Shown: positions 23,634-32,459, counted from the first letter of the stretch. The stretch is DNA of 34,626 bases from Bacteroidetes bacterium GWA2_32_17 (GCA_001769035.1 MENF01000065.1:1-34626); one strand, 5' to 3'. A program made the numbers and translations. Notes: a model not told the origin generated them from the letters alone.

Positions 23634-24899
23634 ATGAATGTTGATGTTTTATTAGGTTTGCAATGGGGCGACGAAGGTAAAGGAAAAGTTGTTGATGTTC
23701 TTGCTCCCGGTTATGAAGTTATTGCCCGCTTTCAGGGTGGTCCAAATGCCGGTCATACTCTCGAATTTGAAAGTCGGAAACATGTTTTACATATTATTCC
23801 GTCGGGTGTATTTCGAAACGATTGCATAAATATTATTGGTAATGGCGTTGTAATTGACCCAATTATTTTTGAAAACGAAATTGATGGACTTTCACCACAT
23901 TGTCCGAATATTTATAAAAATTTATTGATTTCCAAACGTGCTCATTTAATTTTACCAACGCATCGTTTGTTAGATGCCGCTTATGAAGCCGAAAAAGGTT
24001 CTGCTAAAATTGGTTCCACACTTAAAGGTATTGGACCAACTTATACCGATAAAATTTCGAGAAACGGATTAAGAATTGGCGATATTTTATCCCCGAAATT
24101 TAAAGAAAAATATAACGAACTTAGAATTAAACATATTCAGATTTTGAATATGCTTAATTTTAAATTTCAGTTAGACGAGGAAGAAAACAAATGGTTCGAA
24201 GCTATAAAAATAATTCAGAAATTTACTTTTATTGATAGTGAAATTGAAGTAAATAAACTGATTAACCAAAACAAAAAAATTCTTGCCGAAGGTGCCCAAG
24301 GTAGTATGTTAGATATTGACTTTGGCTCTTATCCTTTTGTAACTTCATCAAATACTGTTTGTGCAGGAACTTGTACAGGATTGGGTATTGCTCCGTCAAA
24401 AATCGGAAACGTATTTGGTTTATTTAAAGCATATTGCACAAGAGTTGGAAGTGGTCCGTTTCCAACAGAATTAAACGATGAGGTAGGTGAGCAGCTTCGT
24501 AAAACTGGAAATGAGTTTGGTGCAACAACTGGTCGCCCACGCCGTTGCGGATGGTGCGATTTGGTTGCTTTAAAATATTCGGTAATGCTCAATGGTGTTA
24601 CAGGTTTAATTATGACTAAAGCTGATGTTTTAAACGATTTTGATGAAATTAAGGTAGCGGTTTCATATTCGATTGATGGTAAAATAATTGAAAATATTCC
24701 TTACGATTTATCACAAAACATAAGTCCGGTTTTTGCAAGTTTTAAAGGTTGGAAATCGGATATATCTAAAATAAGAAATAAAAGTGAACTTCCAATAGAA
24801 CTTTTAGAATACATCCGATTTGTTGAGGACTTTGTTAAAGTTCCGGTAATATTGGTTTCTGTGGGTCCTGATAGAAAAGCAATAATTGATATGCGTTAA
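23634..24899 (+). CDS. purA: Adenylosuccinate synthetase
   Basis: This enzyme joins IMP and aspartate with GTP to adenylosuccinate, the first committed step to AMP. The 421 residues are normal. Motifs are GLQWGDEGKGK (8-18, catalytic Asp13 and P-loop), ARFQGGPNAGHTL (His41), STLKGIGPTYTDK, EGAQGSMLDIDFGSYPFVTSS, and the C-terminal TTGRPRRCGWCD and TKADVLNDFD guanine-binding segments. It starts at ATG 23634 behind its own promoter. The next gene begins at 24901, one base after the stop, so the two are cotranscribed although functionally unrelated. Confidence 0.97.
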   Translation: MNVDVLLGLQWGDEGKGKVVDVLAPGYEVIARFQGGPNAGHTLEFESRKHVLHIIPSGVFRNDCINIIGNGVVIDPIIFENEIDGLSPHCPNIYKNLLISKRAHLILPTHRLLDAAYEAEKGSAKIGSTLKGIGPTYTDKISRNGLRIGDILSPKFKEKYNELRIKHIQILNMLNFKFQLDEEENKWFEAIKIIQKFTFIDSEIEVNKLINQNKKILAEGAQGSMLDIDFGSYPFVTSSNTVCAGTCTGLGIAPSKIGNVFGLFKAYCTRVGSGPFPTELNDEVGEQLRKTGNEFGATTGRPRRCGWCDLVALKYSVMLNGVTGLIMTKADVLNDFDEIKVAVSYSIDGKIIENIPYDLSQNISPVFASFKGWKSDISKIRNKSELPIELLEYIRFVEDFVKVPVILVSVGPDRKAIIDMR

Positions 24900-24900
24900 T

Positions 24901-27327
24901 ATGCGTATTATTCTATTATTTGTTTTAACACTTTACTTAAATTCAGTATTTTCGGCTGATACAACTAAAGTTGCTTTTGCAACCCGAACTGTAACACCTC
25001 CTAAAATTGATGGCATAATAGATGAAATTTGGAACTCTGCTCAACCAATTTCAGATTTTATTCAATATACTCCAAAGTATAATGTTGCAACAACTCAAAA
25101 AACAGAAGTCAGAATTTTATATGATGATGTTGCAATTTACGTTTTTGCAACAATGTTCGACTCAAATCCCGACAGCATTTTAAAACAATTAGGAAACCGC
25201 GATGATGAGAATTTGAATGCCGATTATTTCGGAATAGAATTCGACACATATAACAATCAGCTTGATGCTTACACTTTTATGATTTATTCATCAGGTGTAC
25301 AGGCAGATAGTCGCGAATTTGATGATACTTATAATGCTGTCTGGGAAAGTAAAACAAAAATTACAAATAATGGATGGGTGGCAGAATACAAAATCCCATA
25401 TTCAGCTTTACGTTTTCCTAAAACAGAGATTCAAACATGGGGAATGGAAATTTTCAGAAATATCCGACGAAATCGTGAAACAAATTATTGGGCTTTATTA
25501 ATAAAAGGTGCGCAAAACGATTTGGTTTACTGGGGAAAATTAAAAGGGTTACAAAATATTCATGCACCATTGCGATTGTCGTTTAATCCTTATATTTCTG
25601 GTGGGCTCGAAAATTACAAATTCGATGCCTGGAAAAACTCAAATAACTCATGGTCGTTTGCCGGTGGTTTAGATTTGAAATATGGCATAAATGAAAGCTT
25701 TACATTAGATATGACTTTAATGCCCGATTTTAGCCAGGTTCAATCTGATAACAAAGTGAAAAATTTGACTGCTTTCGAAACTGTATATAACGAACAACGA
25801 CCTTTTTTTAACGAAGCAGTTGACTTATTTAATAAAGGTAATTTATTTTATTCCAGACGAATAGGGCACACTCCTTTAAAATTTGATTCTCTCGAAACTT
25901 ATTTAGATAGTGGCGAAACAATTAAGAAAAATCCATCGCAAACCCAATTACTCAATGCAACAAAAATATCCGGAAGAAATAAAAATGGATTGGCAATAGG
26001 TTTTTTTAATGCTATAACAAATGACACATGGGGTACAATAAAAAAAGCTGATGGAAGTACAAGGCGAATTTTAACTGAACCATGGGCAAATTATAATATT
26101 TTAGTATTAGACCAGGCACTAAAAAACAATAGTTCAGTATTTGTTTCAAACTCGAATTTTTTACGCAATAAAGAATATTATAACTCTAATGTTACAGCGG
26201 CTGGCTTGAACCTTGTTGATAAAACAAATACATGGTCGCTAACTACTTCGGGTGGTTATAGTCAGTTTTATTTTAAAGGAGCAAAACCAGTAAATTCTGA
26301 AATATCAAAACCCGGGTTAAAGTATAGTATTGATGCAGGAAAGGTAAGCGGTAAATTTCAATTCGGATTAAATCATTCATTATTGGATAAAAACTACAAT
26401 GCAAATGATGTTGGAATAACATTGTACAATAATAATATGGGTAATGGAGTTTGGGCAAGTTATAATATATATGAGCCATTTTGGAAAATTAGAGAACTGC
26501 ACAACAATTTGTCATTTTGGAATTCAATTTATTATTCCGAAAAACATATTTCAAACTTAGGATTTAACTATGGTGTTTGGGGTACTTTTTTGAATTATTT
26601 AAGCGCATGGGGAAATTATAATGTAACACTTTATGATAATTACGATTACTATGAACCACGAGTTAATGGAAGGTATTTTAGAAGAAAAAAAGGACAAAGT
26701 GTTGTATTAGGTTGTTCGTCCGATTACCGCAAAACTTTTGCTTTAGATGGTGAGTTTTCATATTCCCGAATTTCGGGCTTTAATGAAACTTATAAGGGTT
26801 TTACATTAACTCCAATTATTAGAGTTTCTAATCATTTGTTGGTTAAATATTCCTTTTCGTATATTAATAATGATAATGAAAAGGGATGGACAAACGCATC
26901 AACACAAGATACAATAATATTTGGTAATCGCGATATAACAACAATTACAAATACTTTTACTGGCAAATATATTGTTGTTAACGATTTGTCTATTAGTATT
27001 AATGTAAGGCATTATTGGTCGAAAGGAATTTACGACCAATATTATAAATTAACTGATGATGGTGGTCTTTCAGAGCTTAATTACGATTATAAACAAAATT
27101 TTAACTACAATGCTTTTAATATTGATTTTGTTTGCAGTTGGCAATTTGCACCAGGCAGCAATTTAAGTTTTGTTTGGAAAAAGGAAATAACAAATGATTC
27201 GAATATAATAATTAATAATTTTAAAGATAATTTTTCAAACACTTTTGAGCAGCCACAAAGGAATACTTTTTCAATAAAGGCAATATATTACATTGATTAT
27301 CAGTATTTACAGAAGAGAAAGAAATAA
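24901..27327 (+). CDS. DUF5916 outer-membrane protein with CBM9-like domain
   Basis: This 808-residue protein has a signal peptide (about 1-18, ending SVFSA), then a carbohydrate-binding-module-9-like beta-sandwich (about 30-215: PKIDGIIDEIWNSAQ, VRILYDDVAIYVFA, WVAEYKIPYSALRF). A long C-terminal region follows with many alternating aromatic strands (DUF5916), probably an outer-membrane beta barrel. The MPDFSQVQSDN and NEQRPFFNEA segments are typical of the family. I take the ATG at 24901; an ATG five codons earlier lies inside purA. Its role is unknown. Relatives have been annotated as hydrolases or transport proteins without firm proof. A tRNA gene follows 49 bp after its stop. Confidence 0.85.
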   Translation: MRIILLFVLTLYLNSVFSADTTKVAFATRTVTPPKIDGIIDEIWNSAQPISDFIQYTPKYNVATTQKTEVRILYDDVAIYVFATMFDSNPDSILKQLGNRDDENLNADYFGIEFDTYNNQLDAYTFMIYSSGVQADSREFDDTYNAVWESKTKITNNGWVAEYKIPYSALRFPKTEIQTWGMEIFRNIRRNRETNYWALLIKGAQNDLVYWGKLKGLQNIHAPLRLSFNPYISGGLENYKFDAWKNSNNSWSFAGGLDLKYGINESFTLDMTLMPDFSQVQSDNKVKNLTAFETVYNEQRPFFNEAVDLFNKGNLFYSRRIGHTPLKFDSLETYLDSGETIKKNPSQTQLLNATKISGRNKNGLAIGFFNAITNDTWGTIKKADGSTRRILTEPWANYNILVLDQALKNNSSVFVSNSNFLRNKEYYNSNVTAAGLNLVDKTNTWSLTTSGGYSQFYFKGAKPVNSEISKPGLKYSIDAGKVSGKFQFGLNHSLLDKNYNANDVGITLYNNNMGNGVWASYNIYEPFWKIRELHNNLSFWNSIYYSEKHISNLGFNYGVWGTFLNYLSAWGNYNVTLYDNYDYYEPRVNGRYFRRKKGQSVVLGCSSDYRKTFALDGEFSYSRISGFNETYKGFTLTPIIRVSNHLLVKYSFSYINNDNEKGWTNASTQDTIIFGNRDITTITNTFTGKYIVVNDLSISINVRHYWSKGIYDQYYKLTDDGGLSELNYDYKQNFNYNAFNIDFVCSWQFAPGSNLSFVWKKEITNDSNIIINNFKDNFSNTFEQPQRNTFSIKAIYYIDYQYLQKRKK

Positions 27328-27362
27328 TTTATTTTTCTTAATCTTCAAATCTAAAAATTGAT

Positions 27363-27370
27363 TATATTTG
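27363..27370 (+). promoter_or_regulatory. -7 box (TATATTTG) of tRNA-Arg
   Basis: Perfect TAnnTTTG placed so that transcription would start at or a few bases before the mature tRNA 5' end. The -33 element is unclear. Confidence 0.5.
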
Positions 27371-27376
27371 CACATT

Positions 27377-27450
27377 GGCCTCGTGGCTCAACTGAATAGA
27401 GTATCTGACTACGGATCAGAAGGTTGTGGGTTTGAATCCCACCGAGGTCA
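27377..27450 (+). tRNA. tRNA-Arg (anticodon ACG)
   Basis: It is a full 74-nt cloverleaf. The acceptor stem GGCCTCG/CGAGGTC has one G-U pair, the D stem is GCTC/GAGT, and the anticodon stem TCTGA/TCAGA has loop CTACGGA, giving anticodon ACG (read as ICG). The T stem is GTGGG/CCCAC with loop TTTGAAT, and the discriminator base is A. CCA is not encoded. The intact gene has no integrase or att duplication near it. Confidence 0.96.
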
Positions 27451-27451
27451 C

Positions 27452-27488
27452 AAAAAATTTTCAATGCTTAACATTGAAAATTTTTTTT
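27452..27488 (+). terminator. Intrinsic terminator of tRNA-Arg
   Basis: A 15-bp stem (27452-27466 with 27472-27486, core TTTTCAATG/CATTGAAAA), a 5-nt loop and a run of eight T begin immediately after the tRNA. Confidence 0.88.
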
Positions 27489-27857
27489 ATATTAGGAATT
27501 ATAACAAATCAGCATATATAAAAATGGTTAAATTGTTATTTTAATTCTTTTTAATACAGTTTACCCTGCAATATAGTTTCTGGTTTATAGTTTTAAGTTT
27601 CAGTTTCGTTTTTTTGTCATGTTGAGAGATTAGCGAAACATTTATTCTTGAGAGTGAAATAGATTACTCACATTTTAATTTTATTTCAAGGTGTTCGTGA
27701 GAGCGCTTCGCTAAGTTCTTCACTTCGTTCAGAACCGATAGCTATCGGATGATATAAAACTATATTTGGTTACCAATCCCATCAATTTAATAATTTCAGT
27801 TTAATAGAATTTAAAATTCTAACCGTTTGCTTATAATCATTTTAAAAGATTTTTGGT
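27489..27857. other. Gene-free spacer with dispersed repeat debris
   Basis: Between the tRNA terminator and the anti-sigma gene there is no gene. The spacer contains a GTCATGTTGAGAGATTAGCGAAAC string related to 29731-29755, a GCGCTTCGCTAAG stretch, and a perfect CCGATAGCTATCGG palindrome (27735-27748). Confidence 0.6.
27735..27748. repeat. CCGATA-type palindrome, copy 3
   Basis: CCGATAGCTATCGG, a perfect 14-bp palindrome with the same core as 88-109 and 22510-22525. Confidence 0.65.
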
Positions 27858-29018
27858 TTAATAACCGAGCTTTTCCAACTCTTTCTGTGCTTCTTTTTTA
27901 AATCTTGCTTTTGAATTTTTCTTAATTTCCTTAAAAAGTTCAATTGCTTTTTCTTTTTCACCTGAGGCAAGATATGCTTTGGCTAACAGCAACTTCGATT
28001 TCCATTTTATTGAGTCGTTAGGTGAATTTGCACCTCGCAAAGCTAAAACAATTGCCGAATCAGTTTTTTGTTTTGACAGATAATAATTAGCATCATCAAG
28101 GTCCGAAGAATTATCAACATAACCAGCAGTAGCACCTGAAACAACTACGTTTTGTTCATTTGAAGCAGGTGCATTTTTATTTGGACTTTTTGTAATTTTT
28201 TCTTCAGTTTTTTTATCTTTATTACTTTCTGATTTTGCAAGAAATGAAACATTTTCGTCTTCTTTTTTCACTTGCCTTTCCATATCTTCTTCGGCTAATA
28301 CTTTTGAAGTAGTTGTTTCAGTTTTAAGCGATTCTTTCGTAACAATATCTCCAACAATTCCTTTACTCTCATCATTTACTGTTACAATATTATTTGAAAC
28401 AATCACCTGATTTTGTTCTTTGCTTTGTTGCGAAATAACCTCACCCGACATTTCTGTTCTGTAATTGCTGCCGTTTCGTTTACTATCTTCTTGCAAGTTT
28501 CCTTCACCTGTACCTTTTGTTTTATCAATTAAAGCTGATTTTTCGATGATTTTGCTTTGTTCTTTTCCGCTTATTTTATCAACAGCAGCTTCGCTTTCAT
28601 CTTTTTTCCAACTCAATTCTTCTAGCGGTTTTGTTTCGTTAGGAGTATCATTTTTTTGAGAAATATTTATAGAATTATCGGCAATATATTTATTTTTTGA
28701 AGGGAAAAATAAAATTATACTTGAAAGTGAAATCGCAATAAATATGGAAGCTGCTGCTGCAAAAAGCCAAATTTTATTTTTTTTTGTATTTTTTTTATTA
28801 ATCTTATTTATAATTATTTGAGATTCTGTTTCGAGTTCATTTGAATTTGAGAGCAAAGAAAGTCCTTCTACATAATCATTACACATTTCGCAATCGGCTA
28901 AATGAAGTTCAACCATGCGAATTTGCTCTTTTGATAAAAGCCCTGCCTGATAATCTTTAAGCATTTGTTCGCTTAAACAATCTGTTTTATTGAATGATAT
29001 GTTTATTTTATTAAGCAT
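27858..29018 (-). CDS. Membrane anti-sigma factor with zinc finger and TPR tail
   Basis: This 386-residue protein has an N-terminal zf-HC2 type anti-sigma zinc finger (Cys14, His39, Cys43, Cys46 in HLADCEMCNDYVEGL) and a membrane segment near 84-106 (WLFAAAASIFIAISLSSIILFF). A long Lys/Glu/Ser/Asn-rich linker of low complexity follows (about 110-300), then a C-terminal TPR-like region (AKAYLASGEKEKAIELFKEIKK). The cytoplasmic finger should hold the sigma factor encoded just upstream, while the periplasmic part may sense a signal. The start overlaps the sigma stop by 8 nt, which makes the pairing firm. What signal it senses is not visible. Confidence 0.86.
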   Translation of the reverse strand: MLNKINISFNKTDCLSEQMLKDYQAGLLSKEQIRMVELHLADCEMCNDYVEGLSLLSNSNELETESQIIINKINKKNTKKNKIWLFAAAASIFIAISLSSIILFFPSKNKYIADNSINISQKNDTPNETKPLEELSWKKDESEAAVDKISGKEQSKIIEKSALIDKTKGTGEGNLQEDSKRNGSNYRTEMSGEVISQQSKEQNQVIVSNNIVTVNDESKGIVGDIVTKESLKTETTTSKVLAEEDMERQVKKEDENVSFLAKSESNKDKKTEEKITKSPNKNAPASNEQNVVVSGATAGYVDNSSDLDDANYYLSKQKTDSAIVLALRGANSPNDSIKWKSKLLLAKAYLASGEKEKAIELFKEIKKNSKARFKKEAQKELEKLGY

Positions 29019-29592
29019 GTACCGAAGTTAAATAAATTTTTAAATTTCGTTTGCCATTTTGTATAAAACTTTTTACCTCGTTTAATGTAAATCCGGTATT
29101 TTTGGAAACTTCTGAATAACTTTTTTCTTTTAAATAAAATTGTTCGATACAAATTCGTTGATTTTCGGAAAGTGAGTTCATGGCTTCAGGTAATTTTTCA
29201 AGGTTAATTTCTTTTTCGTCTTTTTCTTCAAGATGCAAAACATTTTCATTTTCCATAAATGATTGTTGGTCATTTTTAAATTGATTTGCATCTTTAAATA
29301 GTTTTTTTTCAGTTCGGAGATACATTAAGCACTGGTTTTTAACTATTTGATATAGCCACGATTTAAAATATTTTACTTCGAAACGAAGTAATAAATCAAG
29401 TAACTTTTCAAATACCTGCATTGTTAAATCGCGGCATATTTCTTTGTCTTTCACATATTTCATGCAGATAGCAAATGCAAACGAGGCATATCTTTCAAAT
29501 AAACGTCCAACAATTTCCGAATTATGTGTTCGGCGATATTGTTCGATAAGTTCATCATCGGACTCGGTTGTGCGTTTAAATAACTTTAGCAA
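29011..29592 (-). CDS. ECF-type RNA polymerase sigma factor
   Basis: This 193-residue sigma-70 family protein has region 2 (about 20-95: LFERYASFAFAICMKYVKD, then DLTMQVFEKLL and KSWLYQIVKNQCL) and region 4 (about 130-185: LPEAMNSLSENQRICIEQFYLKEKSYSEVSKNTGFTLNEVKSFIQNGKR). It directs polymerase to a stress or surface-related regulon and is paired with the anti-sigma gene by an 8-nt overlap. No ATG is available: the frame is open back to a TAA about 14 codons earlier without one, so TTG at 29592 is the best start, preceded by a poly-T stretch and no Shine-Dalgarno site. No TAnnTTTG box was found, and dispersed repeats lie about 90 bp upstream. Confidence 0.88.
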   Translation of the reverse strand: MLKLFKRTTESDDELIEQYRRTHNSEIVGRLFERYASFAFAICMKYVKDKEICRDLTMQVFEKLLDLLLRFEVKYFKSWLYQIVKNQCLMYLRTEKKLFKDANQFKNDQQSFMENENVLHLEEKDEKEINLEKLPEAMNSLSENQRICIEQFYLKEKSYSEVSKNTGFTLNEVKSFIQNGKRNLKIYLTSVHA

Positions 29593-30005
29593 AAAAAGAT
29601 TTTTTAAAATTAATTGTAAAAATACAATTTTTTAAGCCAAAAGAAGAATAATAAATTTTAATTGGTATATATCTGTAAAGTCTTGTTTGAATTATAATGT
29701 TCGGGTTTGAGGCATGCGATTATTGTTTTGTCATTCTGAGTGATTAGCGAAGAACTTCGCACATTCGCAAAACTCAGTGTAAACTCCGCGATCTAATGAG
29801 CAAAGCGAATAATTTATTTACAAGCATAACGAAAAAATCGTACATTATAGACAGACACTAATTAGTGTTTGTCTTTAAAGTCAGTGTCTGATTCATAATG
29901 TTCGAGTTTGAGGCATGCGAAGTTTTGAAAACCAAGGAGTTTACTGTAGTAAATGACTGTTTTCAAAACGAGTATAACGAAAAAATCGGACATTATGGAC
30001 AGACA
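29593..30005. other. Gene-free spacer filled by repeats
   Basis: Between the sigma factor start and the end of the small outer-membrane protein gene, nearly all sequence after 29680 is made of two tandem copies of the 125-bp-type palindromic repeat, the first carrying a foreign insert. Confidence 0.7.
29680..29859. repeat. 125-bp-type palindromic repeat, copy B1 (interrupted)
   Basis: The left end (ATTATAATGTTCGGGTTTGAG, then GCATGCGA) and right end (CATAACGAAAAAATCG...ACATTATAGACAGACACT) match copy B2. The central hairpin is replaced by a TCATTCTGAGTGATTAGCGAAGAA-type stretch, giving about 180 bp. Confidence 0.65.
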
Positions 30006-30007
30006 CT
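29883..30007. repeat. 125-bp palindromic repeat, copy B2
   Basis: The outer arms AGTGTCTG...ATAATGTTCG (left) and CGGACATTAT...CAGACACT (right) are inverted. The inner arms GTTTTGAAAAC (29922-29932) and GTTTTCAAAAC (29959-29969) pair perfectly, with a TTTACT/AGTAAA hairpin between. It has the same length and plan as copy A at 6352-6476. The right end gives the TAG stop of the next gene. Confidence 0.78.
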
Positions 30008-30542
30008 AATTAAACCTATAATAAAGAGCAGTTTCGGCAGTAAAAAATAAACTCTTAAAGCTTTCGTATTGGGCATAACCAACCATTAAATTAAGAGTAA
30101 TACGTTTTTGAGAATGAAATTCTATTCCTACACCTATTCCCGAATTTAGATATTCGCGTGTCACTTTTCTATTATAATAATAATTGTTATATCCATAAGG
30201 GTCGTAACCATAAGCTTCTTGGTTTAATTTTGAATACAAATAGTGATTACCAAGATAAGCATAAAAATTACTTACTTTATTCTCATTTATACTATATAAA
30301 AGTGTAACTCCTGAACTAACAAACACTTCGCTTCCATAATTGTTATAATAAGGTGCAGCATTAATTTGTACGCCATATTTTTTTGGAAAATATCTAAACG
30401 AAAAACCCACACCTGTAGTAAAACCAGCACCTACACCAAATGCTTTTGAATATTTTTTACCAGTAACTACATCATTATTTTGTTGAGAAAAAGCAGAGAC
30501 TGTGAACGCAATTAAAATTATTGCAATTAATTTTGTTTTCAT
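30006..30542 (-). CDS. Small outer-membrane beta-barrel-like protein
   Basis: This 178-residue protein has a signal peptide (1-19, ending SAFSQ). The rest alternates hydrophobic and polar residues with many aromatic ends (FGVGAGFTTGVGFSFRYF, GIGVGIEFHSQKRITLNLMVGY) and a final ALYYRFN, as in a small barrel of about eight strands. A loop near residues 108-122 is very rich in Tyr, Asn and Gly (YGYDPYGYNNYYYN). Function is unknown. The last codon and stop lie in a dispersed repeat, but the Phe-Asn ending is still compatible with a barrel end. A TATATTTG match (30562-30569, minus strand) may be its -7 box. Confidence 0.7.
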   Translation of the reverse strand: MKTKLIAIILIAFTVSAFSQQNNDVVTGKKYSKAFGVGAGFTTGVGFSFRYFPKKYGVQINAAPYYNNYGSEVFVSSGVTLLYSINENKVSNFYAYLGNHYLYSKLNQEAYGYDPYGYNNYYYNRKVTREYLNSGIGVGIEFHSQKRITLNLMVGYAQYESFKSLFFTAETALYYRFN

Positions 30543-30654
30543 GATAAATAAATTTTATATGCAAATATACAAAATATTAACTCAACGTAATAAATTATGA
30601 AAATTTATATCTTTAAAACTGTTTATATACAAATTTATTGTTTTGAAACATACT

Positions 30655-30830
30655 ATACTTTGAACGGGTTAAATTATTACATCTGGGTTTCAGGTAAATG
30701 GTATAAGGGTATAGGGTATAACCCGCAGAACCCAAGTTCCAAGAATCCAAGTCCCAAATCTCAAGCCCCAAACTTGGGATTTGGAGTTTGGAATTTGAGA
30801 TTTTGGGCTATACCTTATACCTCTATACCT
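30655..30830. repeat. GGTATA palindromic repeat, copy 2
   Basis: The left arm GGTATAAGGGTATAGGGTATA (30700-30720; three GGTATA heptads) pairs with TATACCTTATACCTCTATACC (30809-30829), with three mismatches in 21. Between them is a second palindromic stretch of CCCAAATC/GATTTGGG type. The upstream 45 bp match copy 1 at 1865-1910. Confidence 0.7.
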
Positions 30831-30889
30831 TTTTGTATTCATAAAATGCGGAAATTTATCCCGTTTGCTGTATAAAATTCAGTTTTAAT

Positions 30890-31492
30890 TTAGAAGCCCG
30901 ATTTCTCGGCTTTTTTATTTGATATTAAAGCACCTATACAACCTTTTCCTGTTGAGGCTTCATTTACACTAATATTAATAATCAGATTTACAGTTTCGGC
31001 AGGAGTAAATTCAAAAAAAGTTTTAGGACTATATGTAGCATTATCAACTTCTTCCTGATATTTATTAATTTCCAAAGTTAACTTGTTAATATCAGCATCA
31101 AGCTCAATACGTTTTTTCCCGGTTTTAATATTAACTTTTTGATTTTGCAACGAAAGCATAAATTGCTTTTTCGAGTCAAGGTCTTTTTTCTTTGATTCGC
31201 TTACGCCTAAAGTATAAAACTCTTTACCACTTTCGTCGGTAACAGAAATGCTGATAAATTTCAATATAGCTGATGATGCTAAAAACGATATTTTAAAGTC
31301 TTTCCCCTCATTACAAACAATATTTAGTTGAGACGATTTTCCTGCTGTAAAGAAACCTGCTTTGCTTTGTGCATCATATTTCCAAGGATATTTTATTCCA
31401 GTTCTCTGAACTGATAAAAACTCGACACAATTTTGCGAAACCACTGTAAATGGAATTGTAAATAATATAATAAGTAATATTTTGTTTCTCAT
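30890..31492 (-). CDS. Exported protein of unknown function
   Basis: I do not recognise this family. The 200-residue protein has a signal peptide (1-19, ending TVVSQ), a beta-rich part (about 20-100) with two cysteines (Cys22 and Cys60), a Lys/Asp-rich stretch, a short helix (INKLTLEINKYQEEV) and a last beta part (TVNLIINISVNEASTGKGCIG). It lies 11 nt after the lipoprotein gene in the same direction, so the two are cotranscribed and may act together in the cell envelope. Confidence 0.65.
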   Translation of the reverse strand: MRNKILLIILFTIPFTVVSQNCVEFLSVQRTGIKYPWKYDAQSKAGFFTAGKSSQLNIVCNEGKDFKISFLASSAILKFISISVTDESGKEFYTLGVSESKKKDLDSKKQFMLSLQNQKVNIKTGKKRIELDADINKLTLEINKYQEEVDNATYSPKTFFEFTPAETVNLIINISVNEASTGKGCIGALISNKKAEKSGF

Positions 31493-31503
31493 AGCTATTT
31501 AAT

Positions 31504-32406
31504 TTAAGACATTTTAATAATTTGATTTCTAAGAGCGGTAATTTCATTCTTAAATGATTCAAACAAATCTTTTGTAAAAATATATTTACTTTTTTGACCA
31601 ATAACAACTTTTAAAGTATCAATATTTGTATTTGCTTTTTGTTCAACAGTTTCTTTTTTAATTTGTTCGTAAATATTTTTAATTTTAGTAAGATTTGTTA
31701 TTTGCTCCGACACATCTTGCTCGTCTTTATATTTATCAAGATTTAAAAGTAAATTATTAAAAGTAATTTTTTGGCTTGCTATTCTTTGGATGTTCTCATT
31801 GGTTTCAGAATATTTTCCTACAAGATTTACAGCTATATACATACTTTCAACCCAGCCACTTGCAATTATTAAAGCTAAAGATTTACTATTGCCGGTTTCC
31901 TCAAGTTTTTGAATTATATCATAATATGAGTTATTAGTAATATCAAGTAAAGAATCGGTATTCGACATATTTTTTTCTAAACGATTATACATATCGCTAC
32001 CTATGGCAGTAGATAATCCCATTTGGTCACACATGCTTTTTACTTTACTAAAATATTTAAGCGATTGCTGAAATTTCTCGAAAGAAGCAAGGTAAGCGAG
32101 GTCGGCTGCGTATATTCCCAAATTTAACTCTTGCGAGGTTTTCGATTCGTAACTTGTTTTTTCGGAGTTAAGTAAATCGTCCTTGTACTTACAACCAGAA
32201 TTTTTTATCAAGCTAAATAACTCATCGGGCGATGGTATCTGATATACTATATCGGGTATTTGTTCATCGGTTGAAAGTAAATCAGTTTCAGTAGAATCAG
32301 TTTTATCTTCAACTGTTGAATTTGAATTACTATTACACGAAACAATTAGTAATGATGTGAATATCATTAATATAACAAGATATGTTAACCTTTTTATTGT
32401 TTTCAT
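31504..32406 (-). CDS. Lipoprotein of unknown function
   Basis: This 300-residue protein has a lipoprotein signal (LLIVSC, lipid-bearing Cys24) followed by an Asn/Ser-rich spacer with acidic residues. The remainder is mainly helical (SQELNLGIYAADLAYLASFEKFQQSLKYFSKV, SKSLALIIASGWVESMYIAVNLVGKY), which suggests an all-alpha bundle in the periplasm or at the outer membrane. No catalytic motif is recognised. It is first of a two-gene unit with the exported protein downstream, and its promoter is back to back with that of the PorE-like gene. Confidence 0.72.
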   Translation of the reverse strand: MKTIKRLTYLVILMIFTSLLIVSCNSNSNSTVEDKTDSTETDLLSTDEQIPDIVYQIPSPDELFSLIKNSGCKYKDDLLNSEKTSYESKTSQELNLGIYAADLAYLASFEKFQQSLKYFSKVKSMCDQMGLSTAIGSDMYNRLEKNMSNTDSLLDITNNSYYDIIQKLEETGNSKSLALIIASGWVESMYIAVNLVGKYSETNENIQRIASQKITFNNLLLNLDKYKDEQDVSEQITNLTKIKNIYEQIKKETVEQKANTNIDTLKVVIGQKSKYIFTKDLFESFKNEITALRNQIIKMS

Positions 32407-32427
32407 TGTTTTAATTTAAAATTTAAG

Positions 32428-32459
32428 CAAACTTAATATTTTTTTTTTAAAATTACAAA
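32428..32459 (-). promoter_or_regulatory. Promoter of the lipoprotein gene
   Basis: Minus strand: TTTG (32456-32459), 20 nt, TAAGTTTG (32428-32435). This is a full match to the Bacteroidota consensus, with a leader of about 17 nt. Confidence 0.6.

Noticed and set aside
27377-27450. tRNA-Arg as an integration site of a genomic island
   Set aside because: No integrase and no duplicated tRNA 3' end were found downstream, and a normal terminator follows.
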